52,131 nt of DNA, from positions 1 through 52,131 of the forward strand of contig NZ_ATNM01000146.1 in assembly GCF_000427295.1 (NCBI RefSeq), written 5' to 3'. Source of the stretch: Cyclobacterium qasimii M12-11B. Its GTDB lineage: Bacteria > Bacteroidota > Bacteroidia > Cytophagales > Cyclobacteriaceae. Positions 12,313 through 21,073 of the stretch are shown piece by piece (the first letter of the stretch is position 1; each line of letters begins with the position of its first letter). The position numbers and the translations under genes were made by a program. The notes under the pieces are model-generated. The model had not been told where the DNA came from. It worked only from the letters and a program-made list of their open reading frames with translations, and made no database searches.

Positions 12313-13017
12313 TTAGTCGTTATATGCTTGTGCGTAATAAAAACTTTTGTCTTCCGACTCTTTGATAATAAGGACAATTTCTCTAAAACTGATTTTTTCT
12401 CCATTTAAAGATTTGATGTAAACAGACATAGGGTTGCCGTCGATGATAAATTCGGCATTGCCTAATTTATCCTTTTCAATACTGGATAAACATGTGCCTT
12501 TTCTTCCGATAAAATCTATGGCCTTATCTCCGTTTTTATTAAAACTCTTGAAAAACCTTTTGAATGGAGTTGTAAAAATTTTGGTGAAAATAAGTGCTGG
12601 TATAAAACCGGCCATCATAAAAATAAAGCCCAAACTGTTTGAATACGTATGCGTTAGAGTCGTCACAGTCAAAGTGATAAACCACCAGGCAAATACAAAA
12701 CTTGTGAAAGTAAACATAAAGGGTAAGCCTACAAAATTGAAATAAATCAAAAATACTTGCCACCATTTCAATTGCTTGCGTCTATTTCCCGCTACATCTT
12801 TCTCGTTGAATTCTGCGTTTGATACATCTTCAAAATCAATATTGCCACTTTCTAAACCGGTATCAGCTTCAAAACCTGCATCCACATCAACATCTATATC
12901 TAAGTCAAAATCAATTCCGCTAATCATGGTTAATAACCAGTAGAGGATCAAAATAATGGTAAAAATACTCAATGGTAGATTTACATTCGAAAATATAATG
13001 TCAATGATGTTTTCCAA
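12313..13017 (-). CDS. NfeD/YqiJ-like membrane protein with C-terminal OB fold
   Basis: The protein has 234 residues. An N-terminal transmembrane helix is followed by an acidic stretch rich in Asp repeats (FDLDIDVDVDAGFEAD), two or three further hydrophobic segments at about residues 85-150, and a soluble C-terminal domain starting near GDKAIDFIGRKGTC that looks like the OB fold of NfeD/YqiJ proteins. Such proteins normally act with the flotillin encoded next to them, and here the flotillin follows after 9 bases. The only start consistent with the frame is TTG at 13017. The upstream pspA stop is 3 bases away, which suggests translational coupling. Confidence 0.75.
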   Translation of the reverse strand: MENIIDIIFSNVNLPLSIFTIILILYWLLTMISGIDFDLDIDVDVDAGFEADTGLESGNIDFEDVSNAEFNEKDVAGNRRKQLKWWQVFLIYFNFVGLPFMFTFTSFVFAWWFITLTVTTLTHTYSNSLGFIFMMAGFIPALIFTKIFTTPFKRFFKSFNKNGDKAIDFIGRKGTCLSSIEKDKLGNAEFIIDGNPMSVYIKSLNGEKISFREIVLIIKESEDKSFYYAQAYND

Positions 13018-13020
13018 TTT

Positions 13021-13734
13021 TTAAGTGTTTTTATCAGTTAGGCCGAGGTTTTTCTTTAATTCGTCCAGCTCATTGTCGGCATTTGCTTCACTGACATTCG
13101 CTGCCTTATCTAACTCGCTGTCTATACTTTGATTCTTATTGGCTATTTCGCCATAAGCTTCGGCCAGTGCTTCTTCTTGGTCTACTTTTTCTTTCATTCG
13201 CTCCAGCATAGATACGGTCCCTGTACTGTCCAACTGTGCCATTTGTTTGTTCAAGCTACTTTTTGCGTTGCTCACCTTTACCCTGGCCTTAAGTGTTTTT
13301 AGCTCATTTTCCCAGTTATTAATCGTGTTTTTTAATTCTTGAATGTTTCCATCAAGTTGATTAACAGATTCTTGTAATTTGCTTGCTTCGTTAGCATATT
13401 GGGTAGCTTTCTCAGAAGCTTCTTCTTTTTTAAGCAATGCCTGCTTGGCCAAGCGATCCGCTTCCTCTGCAACTAATTCTCCCGATTTGGCTTTCTTTAA
13501 AATTATAACGGCTTTATTATAGTATTCTTCAGCCGAGTTATCCATCTCTTTTTTGTCATTTTTTGCACGTATTGCCAAAGCTTTAACTTGCGCCAGGGAC
13601 TCTAAATTTTTATTTAAATCCAATTTTAAGTCTCGAATGCCTTGTTCGGTCAATTTTATGGGATCTTCCATATTATCTATCGCAGCATTTGCTTCTGCTT
13701 GTCCTATTTTAAATATTCGTTTCAAGAAGTTCAT
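13021..13734 (-). CDS. PspA/IM30 family membrane-stress protein
   Basis: This is a 237-residue, almost entirely helical coiled-coil protein. It has the PspA pattern: an N-terminal amphipathic segment (MNFLKRIFKIGQAEANAAID), then MEDPIKLTEQGIRDL and long Glu/Lys/Ala heptads. PspA/Vipp1 proteins are bacterial ESCRT-III relatives that assemble on the inner leaflet of stressed membranes. There is no PspB, PspC or PspF nearby. It is the second gene of the minus-strand operon and lies directly before the NfeD/flotillin pair. I leave the symbol blank because orthology to pspA proper rather than to a paralogue cannot be settled here. Confidence 0.88.
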   Translation of the reverse strand: MNFLKRIFKIGQAEANAAIDNMEDPIKLTEQGIRDLKLDLNKNLESLAQVKALAIRAKNDKKEMDNSAEEYYNKAVIILKKAKSGELVAEEADRLAKQALLKKEEASEKATQYANEASKLQESVNQLDGNIQELKNTINNWENELKTLKARVKVSNAKSSLNKQMAQLDSTGTVSMLERMKEKVDQEEALAEAYGEIANKNQSIDSELDKAANVSEANADNELDELKKNLGLTDKNT

Positions 13735-13746
13735 TGTTATTTAATT

Positions 13747-14142
13747 TTAGTATTTAGAAAACTTAATGATTTGCTCCGAGTATTCACTCAGTAAGAGACT
13801 TAAGGAATTTAGGGAAGCTTCTATTTCATTTAAATCCAGATTTTCTATTTGAAGTGTGTCCCTGAAAATTACTTTATCGCCATCGTCATCCAGTACAAAT
13901 GCTCCGTGAATAATATCTCTGTTTTTTTGCAATAAACTTTTGTAGATCGAGTTGTTATTGTTCTTAATTTTAAAGATATACTGTTCTAAAATTAAAACTG
14001 GGGGTGCAATCCCTACAATAAGGTTCTTGATACCGTTGTCCTCTTTCTGGATGACCAAGATACCTTCCTCAGGATTTTCTCTGGTAATGTCAACATCCAG
14101 TTTCAATAAAAATTCTATAATACGATTATAATAGTTATCCAT
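13747..14142 (-). CDS. Small acidic protein, YbjN/CesT-like or DUF2170-like
   Basis: The protein has 131 residues. An N-terminal helix is followed by alternating strands (EEGILVIQKED, KNLIVGIAPPVLIL), a segment with LLQKNRDIIHGAFVLDDDGD and a long C-terminal helix. This order is typical of the YbjN/type III chaperone-like fold and of the small proteins encoded next to some PspA paralogues. It is the first gene of the minus-strand operon and ends 12 bases before pspA. I do not recognise a precise family. A chaperone or adaptor for PspA is an inference from position. Its DNA is visibly AT-rich. Confidence 0.55.
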   Translation of the reverse strand: MDNYYNRIIEFLLKLDVDITRENPEEGILVIQKEDNGIKNLIVGIAPPVLILEQYIFKIKNNNNSIYKSLLQKNRDIIHGAFVLDDDGDKVIFRDTLQIENLDLNEIEASLNSLSLLLSEYSEQIIKFSKY

Positions 14143-14383
14143 AATTTATTGTTTGCTTAAGTAACAATTTTGCTTATGACAATCTGAAAAAAGAATTTAT
14201 AGCCGAAGTAAATTTAATTTTTTGCTGATCAATACAAGTAAAATCTCCTGTAATTAACCATTTAGGCTTCGGCTAAATCCCGAACAACTAGCTAAAAATA
14301 TTTGTAGTTTCATTGCTTTTAGCTAATTTTGTTAGAACAAATATAGTAATAAATTATATTTTTGCAAATAAAATTAGCAATAC
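14143..14383. promoter_or_regulatory. Divergent control region of the island with palindromic operator candidates
   Basis: This AT-rich region separates the minus-strand operon from the plus-strand regulator. It contains TTTGTT-AG-AACAAA, a perfect palindrome at 14328-14341. A 9-bp inverted repeat, TAGCTAAAA (14289-14297) and TTTTAGCTA (14317-14325), lies beside it, and an ATTTAG/CTAAAT pair spans 14260-14278. TATTTTTG at 14357-14364 fits the Bacteroidota -7 consensus TAnnTTTG and would serve the regulator gene, although I see no well-spaced -33 element. Autoregulation by the adjacent XRE protein is the natural inference. Confidence 0.55.
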
Positions 14384-15133
14384 ATGTCTTTTTTTGGAAG
14401 GAATATTAAAAAAATACGAAGTTTAAAGTTGCTGTCTCAGCAAGCGTTTGCTGAGGTGTTTGACCTCAAAAGAGCTACTTTGGGTGCTTATGAGGAAGAA
14501 CGTAGTGAACCTAAAATAGACACCATTATCAAGATTGCAAATTATTTTAGCATTCCTATTGACGATCTGCTAACAAAGGAATTGACCATAAACCAATTAT
14601 TAAAATTCAATACCAACTTAACTACGGATGCAGGCAGGATGGAGGTTACAGTATTGACCAAGGTGCCGATAATTTTACCTGAGTATGTTGGAGATTACCT
14701 TAATCATCATTCAAAGAAAAACTTTATTGCAGATTTGCCGGTGATGAGCTTGCCCATAAACAATGAAAAAATATTTAGGGCCTACACTATTACAGATTTG
14801 GAAATGGCGAATCAGGATGTTGGTTTCTATCCTAACGATGTGGTGGTGGGTGAACTAGTACCAAAATCAGCCTATAAAAAACTCAATAACCGAACGCCCG
14901 TATTTGTTATTACCGATACTGATATTTTAGTGAGACGATTTATCACCACAGATAAAGGTTTTGTGCTAAGGGCCGATCATAAAGGAATTGATGATCAAAT
15001 TTTTAACGCCAAACAGATCCATGAACTTTGGCGTATTCGCTATGTGTTTTATAAGAGAATTCCTGAAACCTCTGGCGAAATATCGGATCAGATTAATCTT
15101 TTAAGGATGGAAATTGAGAAATTAAAAAAGTAA
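14384..15133 (+). CDS. XRE-family regulator with degenerate S24/LexA-like C-terminal domain
   Basis: The protein has 249 residues. A helix-turn-helix of XRE type covers about residues 5-60 (SQQAFAEVFDLKRATLGAYE, PKIDTIIKIANYF). The remainder resembles the S24/LexA fold seen in many Bacteroidota phage-type repressors. The position where the active serine would sit reads TDLEMAN, and the region of the lysine reads ILVRRF. The domain therefore appears to have lost its protease residues and may be a sensor rather than a self-cleaving switch. A short C-terminal coiled coil follows. It is divergent from the PspA/flotillin operon and is the last gene before the right 70-bp repeat. Confidence 0.8.
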   Translation: MSFFGRNIKKIRSLKLLSQQAFAEVFDLKRATLGAYEEERSEPKIDTIIKIANYFSIPIDDLLTKELTINQLLKFNTNLTTDAGRMEVTVLTKVPIILPEYVGDYLNHHSKKNFIADLPVMSLPINNEKIFRAYTITDLEMANQDVGFYPNDVVVGELVPKSAYKKLNNRTPVFVITDTDILVRRFITTDKGFVLRADHKGIDDQIFNAKQIHELWRIRYVFYKRIPETSGEISDQINLLRMEIEKLKK

Positions 15134-15196
15134 AACCTCCCGTCGTTGTATTGCCTTTTATAATTAATCTTACTTAATGGAAAACTCATATCTCGA

Positions 15197-15266
15197 GTTT
15201 ACTACTTCTTCAAATATTTGAAAATAAAAAAGGCGGTAAATGTCCCAAAAGGACTTTACCGCTTTT
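15197..15266 (+). repeat. 70-bp direct repeat, right copy
   Basis: This is an exact copy of 4760-4829 in the same orientation, 10,437 bases downstream. It includes the whole terminator hairpin of lspA but ends before the long T-run. It follows the XRE gene by 63 bases and can terminate that gene. If the island was inserted at the lspA terminator, this is the right junction and the ancestral sequence resumes at 15267. Confidence 0.9.
15231..15266 (+). terminator. Terminator hairpin downstream of the XRE regulator
   Basis: This is the same 12-bp GCGGTAAA/TTTACCGC stem with bulged T as at 4794, followed here by only four T before CCG. It lies downstream of the plus-strand regulator gene and is probably weaker than the lspA copy. 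Confidence 0.65.
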
Positions 15267-15314
15267 CCGTTTTACTTTGTCATGAGTACTGAACTATCAG
15301 TGCTTTCTAGTCCC

Positions 15315-15434
15315 CTAAAGGGATTTATCTTTTGTTGATTTTTGACTTTCCTTAATCTTATTTACCATCAGGTAAACAAATGCTCCTCCCAGCGCTGCGG
15401 CAATAAGTAAAATAACAATCCAAACTATGTTCAT
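15315..15434 (-). CDS. 39-residue single-span membrane peptide
   Basis: An ATG at 15434 opens a frame encoding an N-terminal hydrophobic helix (IVWIVILLIAAALGGAFVYL) and a short Lys/Ser-rich tail (KIKESQKSTKDKSL) before TAG. The composition is that of small single-pass proteins with N-out or C-in topology. It has no recognised family. It lies outside the island, 49 bases right of the repeat, pointing towards it. The frame is too well formed (hydrophobic block then basic tail) to dismiss, but expression is not shown. Confidence 0.55.
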   Translation of the reverse strand: MNIVWIVILLIAAALGGAFVYLMVNKIKESQKSTKDKSL

Positions 15435-15556
15435 GGCTTTAGGGTTTTATTTGTTATAAGTTATTGAATAGCTGGTACATTGTCAATTAAAAGGCTTGAA
15501 AATAATTTCGGAAACAAACCTATTTCACTAAAGGCCTAAAAGGCTGAAATAAATTA

Positions 15557-15585
15557 GCCACGGGTGCAGCCCATGGTAAGGAGAT
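15557..15585. repeat. Short imperfect palindrome
   Basis: TTAGCCACGGGTGCAGCCCATGGTAA is a near-palindrome centred on TGCA. It has the look of a dispersed intergenic palindrome. There is only one copy in this window. Confidence 0.35.
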
Positions 15586-15596
15586 ATATACGTCAT

Positions 15597-15645
15597 GATT
15601 TTGGCGGTATTGTTGCCTGTTTTTAGCAACAATGCTGACAAAATC
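15597..15645. repeat. Long interrupted hairpin
   Basis: GATTTTG...ATTGTTGC pairs with GCAACAAT...CAAAATC around a 9-base loop, giving about 15 base pairs with a small internal mismatch. It lies in the non-coding stretch 15435-15779. Neither flank has a T-run, so it is not an obvious terminator. Confidence 0.5.
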
Positions 15646-15703
15646 TCAAGTGTTCATGAATTACCAAACATAACCAATCGACCTCCTGAAGCCCAACGCC
15701 AAC

Positions 15704-15737
15704 AAAAAAAAATAGGCCGAAACAATGTCTCGGCCTA
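15704..15737 (-). terminator. Terminator of the GMC oxidoreductase operon
   Basis: On the minus strand TAGGCCGA pairs with TCGGCCTA across a 9-base loop (15713-15737) and is followed by a T-run (plus-strand A-run at 15704-15712). It lies about 40 bases past the stop codon of the oxidoreductase. Confidence 0.85.
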
Positions 15738-15779
15738 CTGAATTGACCTTTAAGGTCAAAATCAACTTTTATTTTATAA

Positions 15780-17483
15780 TTACCCCCTGTTCTTCACTGC
15801 ATGGTCTACCGCCCTTGCTGTAAATGCCATATAGGTAAGAGAAGGGTTTTGGGTACTGGTGGAGGTCATGCAGGCGCCGTCTGTAACGTAGACATTGGGG
15901 CAGGCATGCACCTGATTCCATTCATTGAGTACCGATGTTTTTGGGTCTTTCCCCATTCTGGCTCCTCCCATTTCATGGATGTCCAGGCCTGGGGCACGTT
16001 TGTCATCCCGTGTACGGATATTGGTGAAACCTGCCGCCTCAAACATCTCCGACATTTGTTCCAGGTAATCCTTTATCATGGCTTCATCATTGTCATCATA
16101 ATCCATGGAGATTTTCAGCTGTGGAATGCCCCATTCGTCTTTTAGAGTAGGGTCAAGGCTAACCTGGCTTTCTTCTTTAGGAATTGTTTCTCCCATCATA
16201 TGAGAACCCATTCTCCAGGGACCGTATTCCGGTGCTTTTGCCATAGATTGCTCCAATTCATCGCCTATGCCCGAATAGTCACTGTGGGTGCTTCTTCCAG
16301 AACTGAAGCCAGCCGCATAGCCTCTAAGGAAATTCGTTTCTTGTTTGTGGAGATTCCTAAATCTTGGGAAGTAACCTGAGGTAGGTCTTCTGCCTTCGGT
16401 AGTGTATTCCTTCAATCCGTCGTATTCGGCAGAGATGCCTGCCCGGTAGTTATGGAAAGCTACGTATTTGCCCAGTGTACCACTGTCATTTCCCAAACCA
16501 TTTGGAAAACGGCTGGAAGTAGAATTAAGTAAAATCAAATTGGTATTCAGCGCACTTGCATTGACAAAGATGATGTCTGCATAAAACTCCTTCATTTCTT
16601 TGGTTTGGGCATCGATAACCCTAACTCCCGTGGCTTTTCCTTTTTCATCATCATATATGATAGAGTGTACCACTGCATGGTGGTGCATGGTAAGGTTTCC
16701 TGTTTGAGCAGCCCATGGCAATGTTGAGGAGTTGCTACTGAAATACCCGCCGAATGGACAGCCTCGCTGGCAAAGGGTCCTGTTTTGACACAAGGTTCTG
16801 CCCTGCTTGGCGTAAAAATCCTGGTTTCCTGTGATGTGGGCGCAACGTGCAACCACAATCTCCCTTTCCGGGTAATTGTTTTTCAAAAACTCCTTGAAAT
16901 ATTTTTCTCCAGCGGTCAATTCGAAGGGAGGCAAAAACTCTCCGTCCGGTAAATTGGCTTTGCCGTCTTTGTTCCCGGAAACGCCTACGAATTTTTCTAC
17001 ATGGCTGTACCAGGGTGCAAGGTCTTTGTACCGAATGGGCCAGTCCACAGCAAATCCATCTCTTGCAGGACCTTCAAAATCGAAATCGCTCCAACGTTGA
17101 ACCTGCCTTGCCCAAAGAAGTGATTTGCCTCCGGTTTGGTAGCCACGAATCCAGTCAAAAGGCTTTTCCTGCACATAAGGATGTTCCGTATCCTTTACAA
17201 AAAAATGCTGGGTGTCTTCCTTGTAGGCATAGCACCTGCTTACTACCGGGTTTTCTTCTTTTACACTTTGAAGTATGCCACCTCTGTGCTCCAGTTCCCA
17301 GGGCATCATATTGGTGGTGGGGTAATCTTTGACGTGTTTCACTTCCCTGCCTCTTTCAAGTACAAGGGTATTCAATCCTTTTTCACAAAATTCTTTGGCT
17401 GCCCATCCCCCACTTATTCCTGAGCCGATAACGATGGCATCATAGCTGTTTTCTTTTTTGCTTTTTATATTCAAATTGGCCAT
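15780..17483 (-). CDS. GMC-family oxidoreductase (gluconate 2-dehydrogenase-like FAD subunit)
   Basis: This flavoprotein of about 567 residues probably oxidises a sugar or polyol. The N-terminal dinucleotide-binding motif is VIGSGISGGWAAKE. A Cys-containing segment (LCQNRTLCQRGCPFGGYF) is typical of membrane-associated sugar dehydrogenases. The C-terminal GMC signature includes HEMGGARMG and NPSLTYMAF. I start it at the ATG at 17483 (MANLNIKSKK). A TTG at 17510 would overlap the upstream gene. The preceding gene encodes the small partner subunit, so the pair probably forms a periplasmic or membrane-bound dehydrogenase. The substrate cannot be told from sequence. Confidence 0.88.
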   Translation of the reverse strand: MANLNIKSKKENSYDAIVIGSGISGGWAAKEFCEKGLNTLVLERGREVKHVKDYPTTNMMPWELEHRGGILQSVKEENPVVSRCYAYKEDTQHFFVKDTEHPYVQEKPFDWIRGYQTGGKSLLWARQVQRWSDFDFEGPARDGFAVDWPIRYKDLAPWYSHVEKFVGVSGNKDGKANLPDGEFLPPFELTAGEKYFKEFLKNNYPEREIVVARCAHITGNQDFYAKQGRTLCQNRTLCQRGCPFGGYFSSNSSTLPWAAQTGNLTMHHHAVVHSIIYDDEKGKATGVRVIDAQTKEMKEFYADIIFVNASALNTNLILLNSTSSRFPNGLGNDSGTLGKYVAFHNYRAGISAEYDGLKEYTTEGRRPTSGYFPRFRNLHKQETNFLRGYAAGFSSGRSTHSDYSGIGDELEQSMAKAPEYGPWRMGSHMMGETIPKEESQVSLDPTLKDEWGIPQLKISMDYDDNDEAMIKDYLEQMSEMFEAAGFTNIRTRDDKRAPGLDIHEMGGARMGKDPKTSVLNEWNQVHACPNVYVTDGACMTSTSTQNPSLTYMAFTARAVDHAVKNRG

Positions 17484-17496
17484 TGGGTCCGTTTTT

Positions 17497-18039
17497 TTAT
17501 GCGTTTTCAATTAATTTACTGCCATAAAAACGGGCAGGAACCAGTTCATAAGGCTTTATTTCGGTCATGAAATATTCGGAATTCAAATATCCCTGTAAAG
17601 CAAACCGTTTGGTGGTATTTAGGAATTGGCGGGTATGGCCTGCTTCACTTTCGTTTTCACCTTCCAGGGCCATGCCTTTCATGATGGCCTCCTCTGCTTC
17701 TTTCTGGTCCATTTTTGAAAAAGCTTTGCCAAAGGTTTTCTTTGAAAAATCCTCCCAGCCTTTAAGTCCTTTTACGAAGCCTGCTTGCTGTTCAGTGCTC
17801 AGGCAGTCGTTACTCATTACGAGCACAAAGTCCTGAATCATTAAATCTTCGGCCTTTTTAAGTGTAGTACCTGGAAAAATGGTATTGGTTACCTGGCTAA
17901 GTAAAACTTTATTACTCTGGGTAATGTTTAGGTTTTGATAGGCTTGCAAAATGGATTCTTCGCTGAAGTCGCAGGCAGGCATAAGAACTGCCCCTCCGGT
18001 TAGAATCGCTAATTGCTTCATAGCTGATCTTCTATCCAT
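17497..18039 (-). CDS. Gluconate 2-dehydrogenase subunit 3-family protein (exported)
   Basis: The protein has 180 residues. The N-terminal signal MDRRSAMKQLAILTGGAVLMPAC ends in a cysteine, so it is probably a lipoprotein or a twin-arginine-like exported protein. The remainder matches the small subunit that accompanies GMC/gluconate dehydrogenases, including the NTIFPGTTLKKAEDLMIQ stretch. The large FAD subunit follows after 13 bases. The likely role is to export and anchor that folded flavoprotein, as in related dehydrogenases. Confidence 0.82.
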   Translation of the reverse strand: MDRRSAMKQLAILTGGAVLMPACDFSEESILQAYQNLNITQSNKVLLSQVTNTIFPGTTLKKAEDLMIQDFVLVMSNDCLSTEQQAGFVKGLKGWEDFSKKTFGKAFSKMDQKEAEEAIMKGMALEGENESEAGHTRQFLNTTKRFALQGYLNSEYFMTEIKPYELVPARFYGSKLIENA

Positions 18040-18187
18040 AATCGTTTTTGGGTAAAATGAAAATACACGAACAAGTTATCAAAATTTTGATTAAGTGAGC
18101 AAGGTTTTTTTCATCGGTGGTGAATTCCTTTAAAAATGCTTTAATTTTACACTCTTAAACTTAGCCACAACTATTAATTAATTAAAA

Positions 18188-20440
18188 ATGAAATTAAAAT
18201 TACACCTAATACTTCTCTTACTGCTTCCATTGACACTATTGGCCCAGACCAATATAAAAGTGCTGGATGCGGCCTCTCAAGAGCCAGTGGCTTTTGTTAC
18301 AGTAAAAGTAAATACCCAAAAAGCCGTTACTGCCGACGATAAGGGAGAATTGACAATAAATCTTAGTGAGCCTTCCAACTTGTTTTTTTCACATATCGCC
18401 TATGAAGAGCAGAACGTATTGGTGCCTGCTTCAGGTGAGGTCACCGTTTATTTAGTAAGAGGGGAAAATGCATTGACCGAAGTATTGGTAAGCTCTTTTG
18501 AGTCTGAGCGACCACTTTTGGAGCAGGCAGCAGGAATTGCGCGTGTATCCGAAGCGGACTTGTACCGTTTTAATGAAACGTCGATTGTCCAGGCTTTTAA
18601 TACCAAACCCGGAATTCGCATTGAAGAAAGAGCACCTGCCAGTTACAGGGTTTCTATCCGTGGAAGCTCATTGCGCTCGCCTTTTGGTGTACGTAATGTA
18701 AAAGTCTACTGGAACGGTATGCCTTTTACCGCACCGGATGGTACTACACCGTTGAACATGCTCGACTTGTCCAATATTCAAAACACAGAAATTATTAAAG
18801 GTCCAGCCGGGAGTATATATGGCGCAGGAAATGGTGGCGTGATCAGTTTCACCAGCAAAGAGTCAGTTGATGAAAACAGAATTGGTGCAGACTTTTCAGT
18901 GGGTGAATTTGGTTTGGTTCGCTACCGTATGGGAGTAGACCAGAAACTTGAAAATGGAGGTGTTAGCGTATCCTACGCCAAACAAAAATCTGATGGTTAC
19001 AGAGACCATACCGCCATGGACAGGGAAGTGTTGCAAGTTACAGGGTATTTTCAGCCTTCAAAAAAGCAGAAACTAACTACCCAAATCCTGTATTCTGATC
19101 TTTTTTATGAATTACCTGGAGCACTAACGGCTGAACAGGTGGCTGAAAATCCAAGACAGGCAAGACCAGGATCAGCAGCACAGAACGCATCTATCAACCA
19201 GAAGTCATTGTACGGTACCTTGTCTCATGACTATAGGTTCAACCATAACCTGGACAATAAAACCTCGCTTTACATCAACACTACAGATTTTGAGAATCCT
19301 TTTAACCTGGATTACAAAAAAGAAACGCAATATGGTTATGGTGGAAGAACAAGCTTCACTTATGACGATATTTGGTCCAATGTTCCTGTAAGACTTATCG
19401 CTGGTGGCGAATACCAACTTTCTAAAACTTCTGCTCAAAATTTCGGTAACAATGGAGGGCAAATTGATACCATCCGTTTTGGTGATGAGCTATTGACAAA
19501 AACGGCTTTTCTTTTCCAGCAGTTGGAAGCCGAACTTTCCGACAGGTTTCTAATGACCGTTGGGCTGAGTGAAAACTTTTCCAGTTTTAACATCGCTAGA
19601 AATATTGACATGATCAATGGCGTACCTTCCAATGCCAAACGTACTTTTGATCCGGTGCTCATACCAAGAGTTGCCTTGTCTGCAAAATTAAATACCAATG
19701 CTGCAGTGTATGGTAGTATCAGTTCAGGTTTTTCACCTCCTACCATTGATGAGGTTAGGACCAATGAAGGATCAATCAACCTGGACCTGGATGCAGAAAA
19801 AGGGGTGAATTATGAATTGGGTTACCGCTCAAGTTTCAATAAGGGCAGAGTTAATGTAGATGGATCCGTTTTCTACTTTAAACTAGATGAAACCATTACT
19901 ACTTTTGTCAATGAGCAAGGCGTAGTACTCTTTAGAAATGCAGGGGCTACCAATCAAAAAGGAATAGAATTGTTGGTGGATTATGCATTGATAAGAAAGC
20001 AAATGTCCTTTGTTCAAGAGGTTAAAGTGACGCATTCATTTACCGGACATTATTTTGAGTTTGTAGACTTTGTAAAAGGAGACAACGATTACAGTGGAAA
20101 TGACCTTACTGGTGTAGCCCCAAATACCTTGGTCAATCAATTGGACATCAAAACCAAACCTGGATTTTACCTTAACTTTACCCACCAGTTTGTGGATGAC
20201 ATTCCATTGAATGATGCCAATACGGTATTTCAGGATTCCTATCACTTGATGAATTCAAGAGTAGGGTGGAGAGGAGATGTTGGAAAGGCTTTTGATCTTG
20301 AAATGTATTTTGGCGTTCAAAATTTAACGAATGCCAGCTATAGCCTGGGCAATGACCTAAACCCATTTGGAGGAAGGTATTTCCAACCTGCGGCCACAAG
20401 AAACTTTTACGGAGGAATAAAGGTTGGTCTAAAATATTAG
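18188..20440 (+). CDS. TonB-dependent outer-membrane receptor
   Basis: This receptor has 750 residues. A signal peptide (about residues 1-20, ending LLAQ) is followed by a carboxypeptidase-regulatory-like domain (about 21-95), a plug domain with VSIRGSSLRSPFGVRNVKVY and IIKGPAGSIYGAGNGG, and a long beta-barrel ending in aromatic Tyr. The last strand, FYGGIKVGLKY, fits outer-membrane insertion. Its neighbours (GMC dehydrogenase, nitroreductase) give no clear substrate. FecA-like metal-chelate uptake is possible. No riboswitch or iron-type operator is visible in the 148-base divergent gap upstream. Confidence 0.9.
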   Translation: MKLKLHLILLLLLPLTLLAQTNIKVLDAASQEPVAFVTVKVNTQKAVTADDKGELTINLSEPSNLFFSHIAYEEQNVLVPASGEVTVYLVRGENALTEVLVSSFESERPLLEQAAGIARVSEADLYRFNETSIVQAFNTKPGIRIEERAPASYRVSIRGSSLRSPFGVRNVKVYWNGMPFTAPDGTTPLNMLDLSNIQNTEIIKGPAGSIYGAGNGGVISFTSKESVDENRIGADFSVGEFGLVRYRMGVDQKLENGGVSVSYAKQKSDGYRDHTAMDREVLQVTGYFQPSKKQKLTTQILYSDLFYELPGALTAEQVAENPRQARPGSAAQNASINQKSLYGTLSHDYRFNHNLDNKTSLYINTTDFENPFNLDYKKETQYGYGGRTSFTYDDIWSNVPVRLIAGGEYQLSKTSAQNFGNNGGQIDTIRFGDELLTKTAFLFQQLEAELSDRFLMTVGLSENFSSFNIARNIDMINGVPSNAKRTFDPVLIPRVALSAKLNTNAAVYGSISSGFSPPTIDEVRTNEGSINLDLDAEKGVNYELGYRSSFNKGRVNVDGSVFYFKLDETITTFVNEQGVVLFRNAGATNQKGIELLVDYALIRKQMSFVQEVKVTHSFTGHYFEFVDFVKGDNDYSGNDLTGVAPNTLVNQLDIKTKPGFYLNFTHQFVDDIPLNDANTVFQDSYHLMNSRVGWRGDVGKAFDLEMYFGVQNLTNASYSLGNDLNPFGGRYFQPAATRNFYGGIKVGLKY

Positions 20441-20464
20441 TAGTTTCAAGAAAAATATAAAAAT

Positions 20465-21073
20465 ATGAACAATAGGCCTGTATTTAATATAGAAGAAGTT
20501 AATAAAATTATCAGGAATAGAAGGTCTCAATTTGTAGCTCAGTTTAAGGAAAATGATCCTATAGACGAGAGTATCATTAAAGAGCTTTTGGAAAATGCCA
20601 ACTGGGCACCTACGCATAAGCTGACGGAACCTTGGCGTTTCGTAGTGTTTTCAGGTGAAGGCTTGAAAACATTGGCTGATTATCAGTCAAACTTGTACAA
20701 AGAGCGAAGTGAAAAGACAGGCGTTTTCAAAGAGGCTGTTTACACCAAATTGAAAGAAAGTCCTTTAAAGGCATCTCATGTCATCGCCATAGGGATGAAA
20801 AGAGACCTACGCGCCAACCTTCCTGAAATGGAGGAAATAGCATCCGTAGCAATGGCTGTTCAAAACATGTACCTGACAGCAAGTGCAAGGGGGTTAGCGG
20901 CTTACTGGAGTACAGGAGCACCTACTTTCTGGCCAGAAGCCAAAACCTTTTTTGGGTTAGCCGAAGAAGACCTATTGATGGGCTTTTTCTTTGTTGCCAA
21001 GGCAGCATCAGACAAATGGCCTGAAGGAAAAAGAGCACCGATTTCAGATAAAGTGACTTGGGTAAAAGAATAA
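20465..21073 (+). CDS. Nitroreductase-family FMN oxidoreductase
   Basis: The protein has 202 residues. The family pattern is visible as RRSQFVAQFKENDPI at the N-terminus, NWAPTHKLTEPWRFVVF for the FMN site, and a C-terminal EEDLLMGFFFVAKA segment. The length suits the compact YdjA-like subfamily. It starts 24 bases after the TonB receptor, so the two may be co-transcribed. The stop codon overlaps the gldD start by one base (TAATG). The substrate is unknown. Confidence 0.85.
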   Translation: MNNRPVFNIEEVNKIIRNRRSQFVAQFKENDPIDESIIKELLENANWAPTHKLTEPWRFVVFSGEGLKTLADYQSNLYKERSEKTGVFKEAVYTKLKESPLKASHVIAIGMKRDLRANLPEMEEIASVAMAVQNMYLTASARGLAAYWSTGAPTFWPEAKTFFGLAEEDLLMGFFFVAKAASDKWPEGKRAPISDKVTWVKE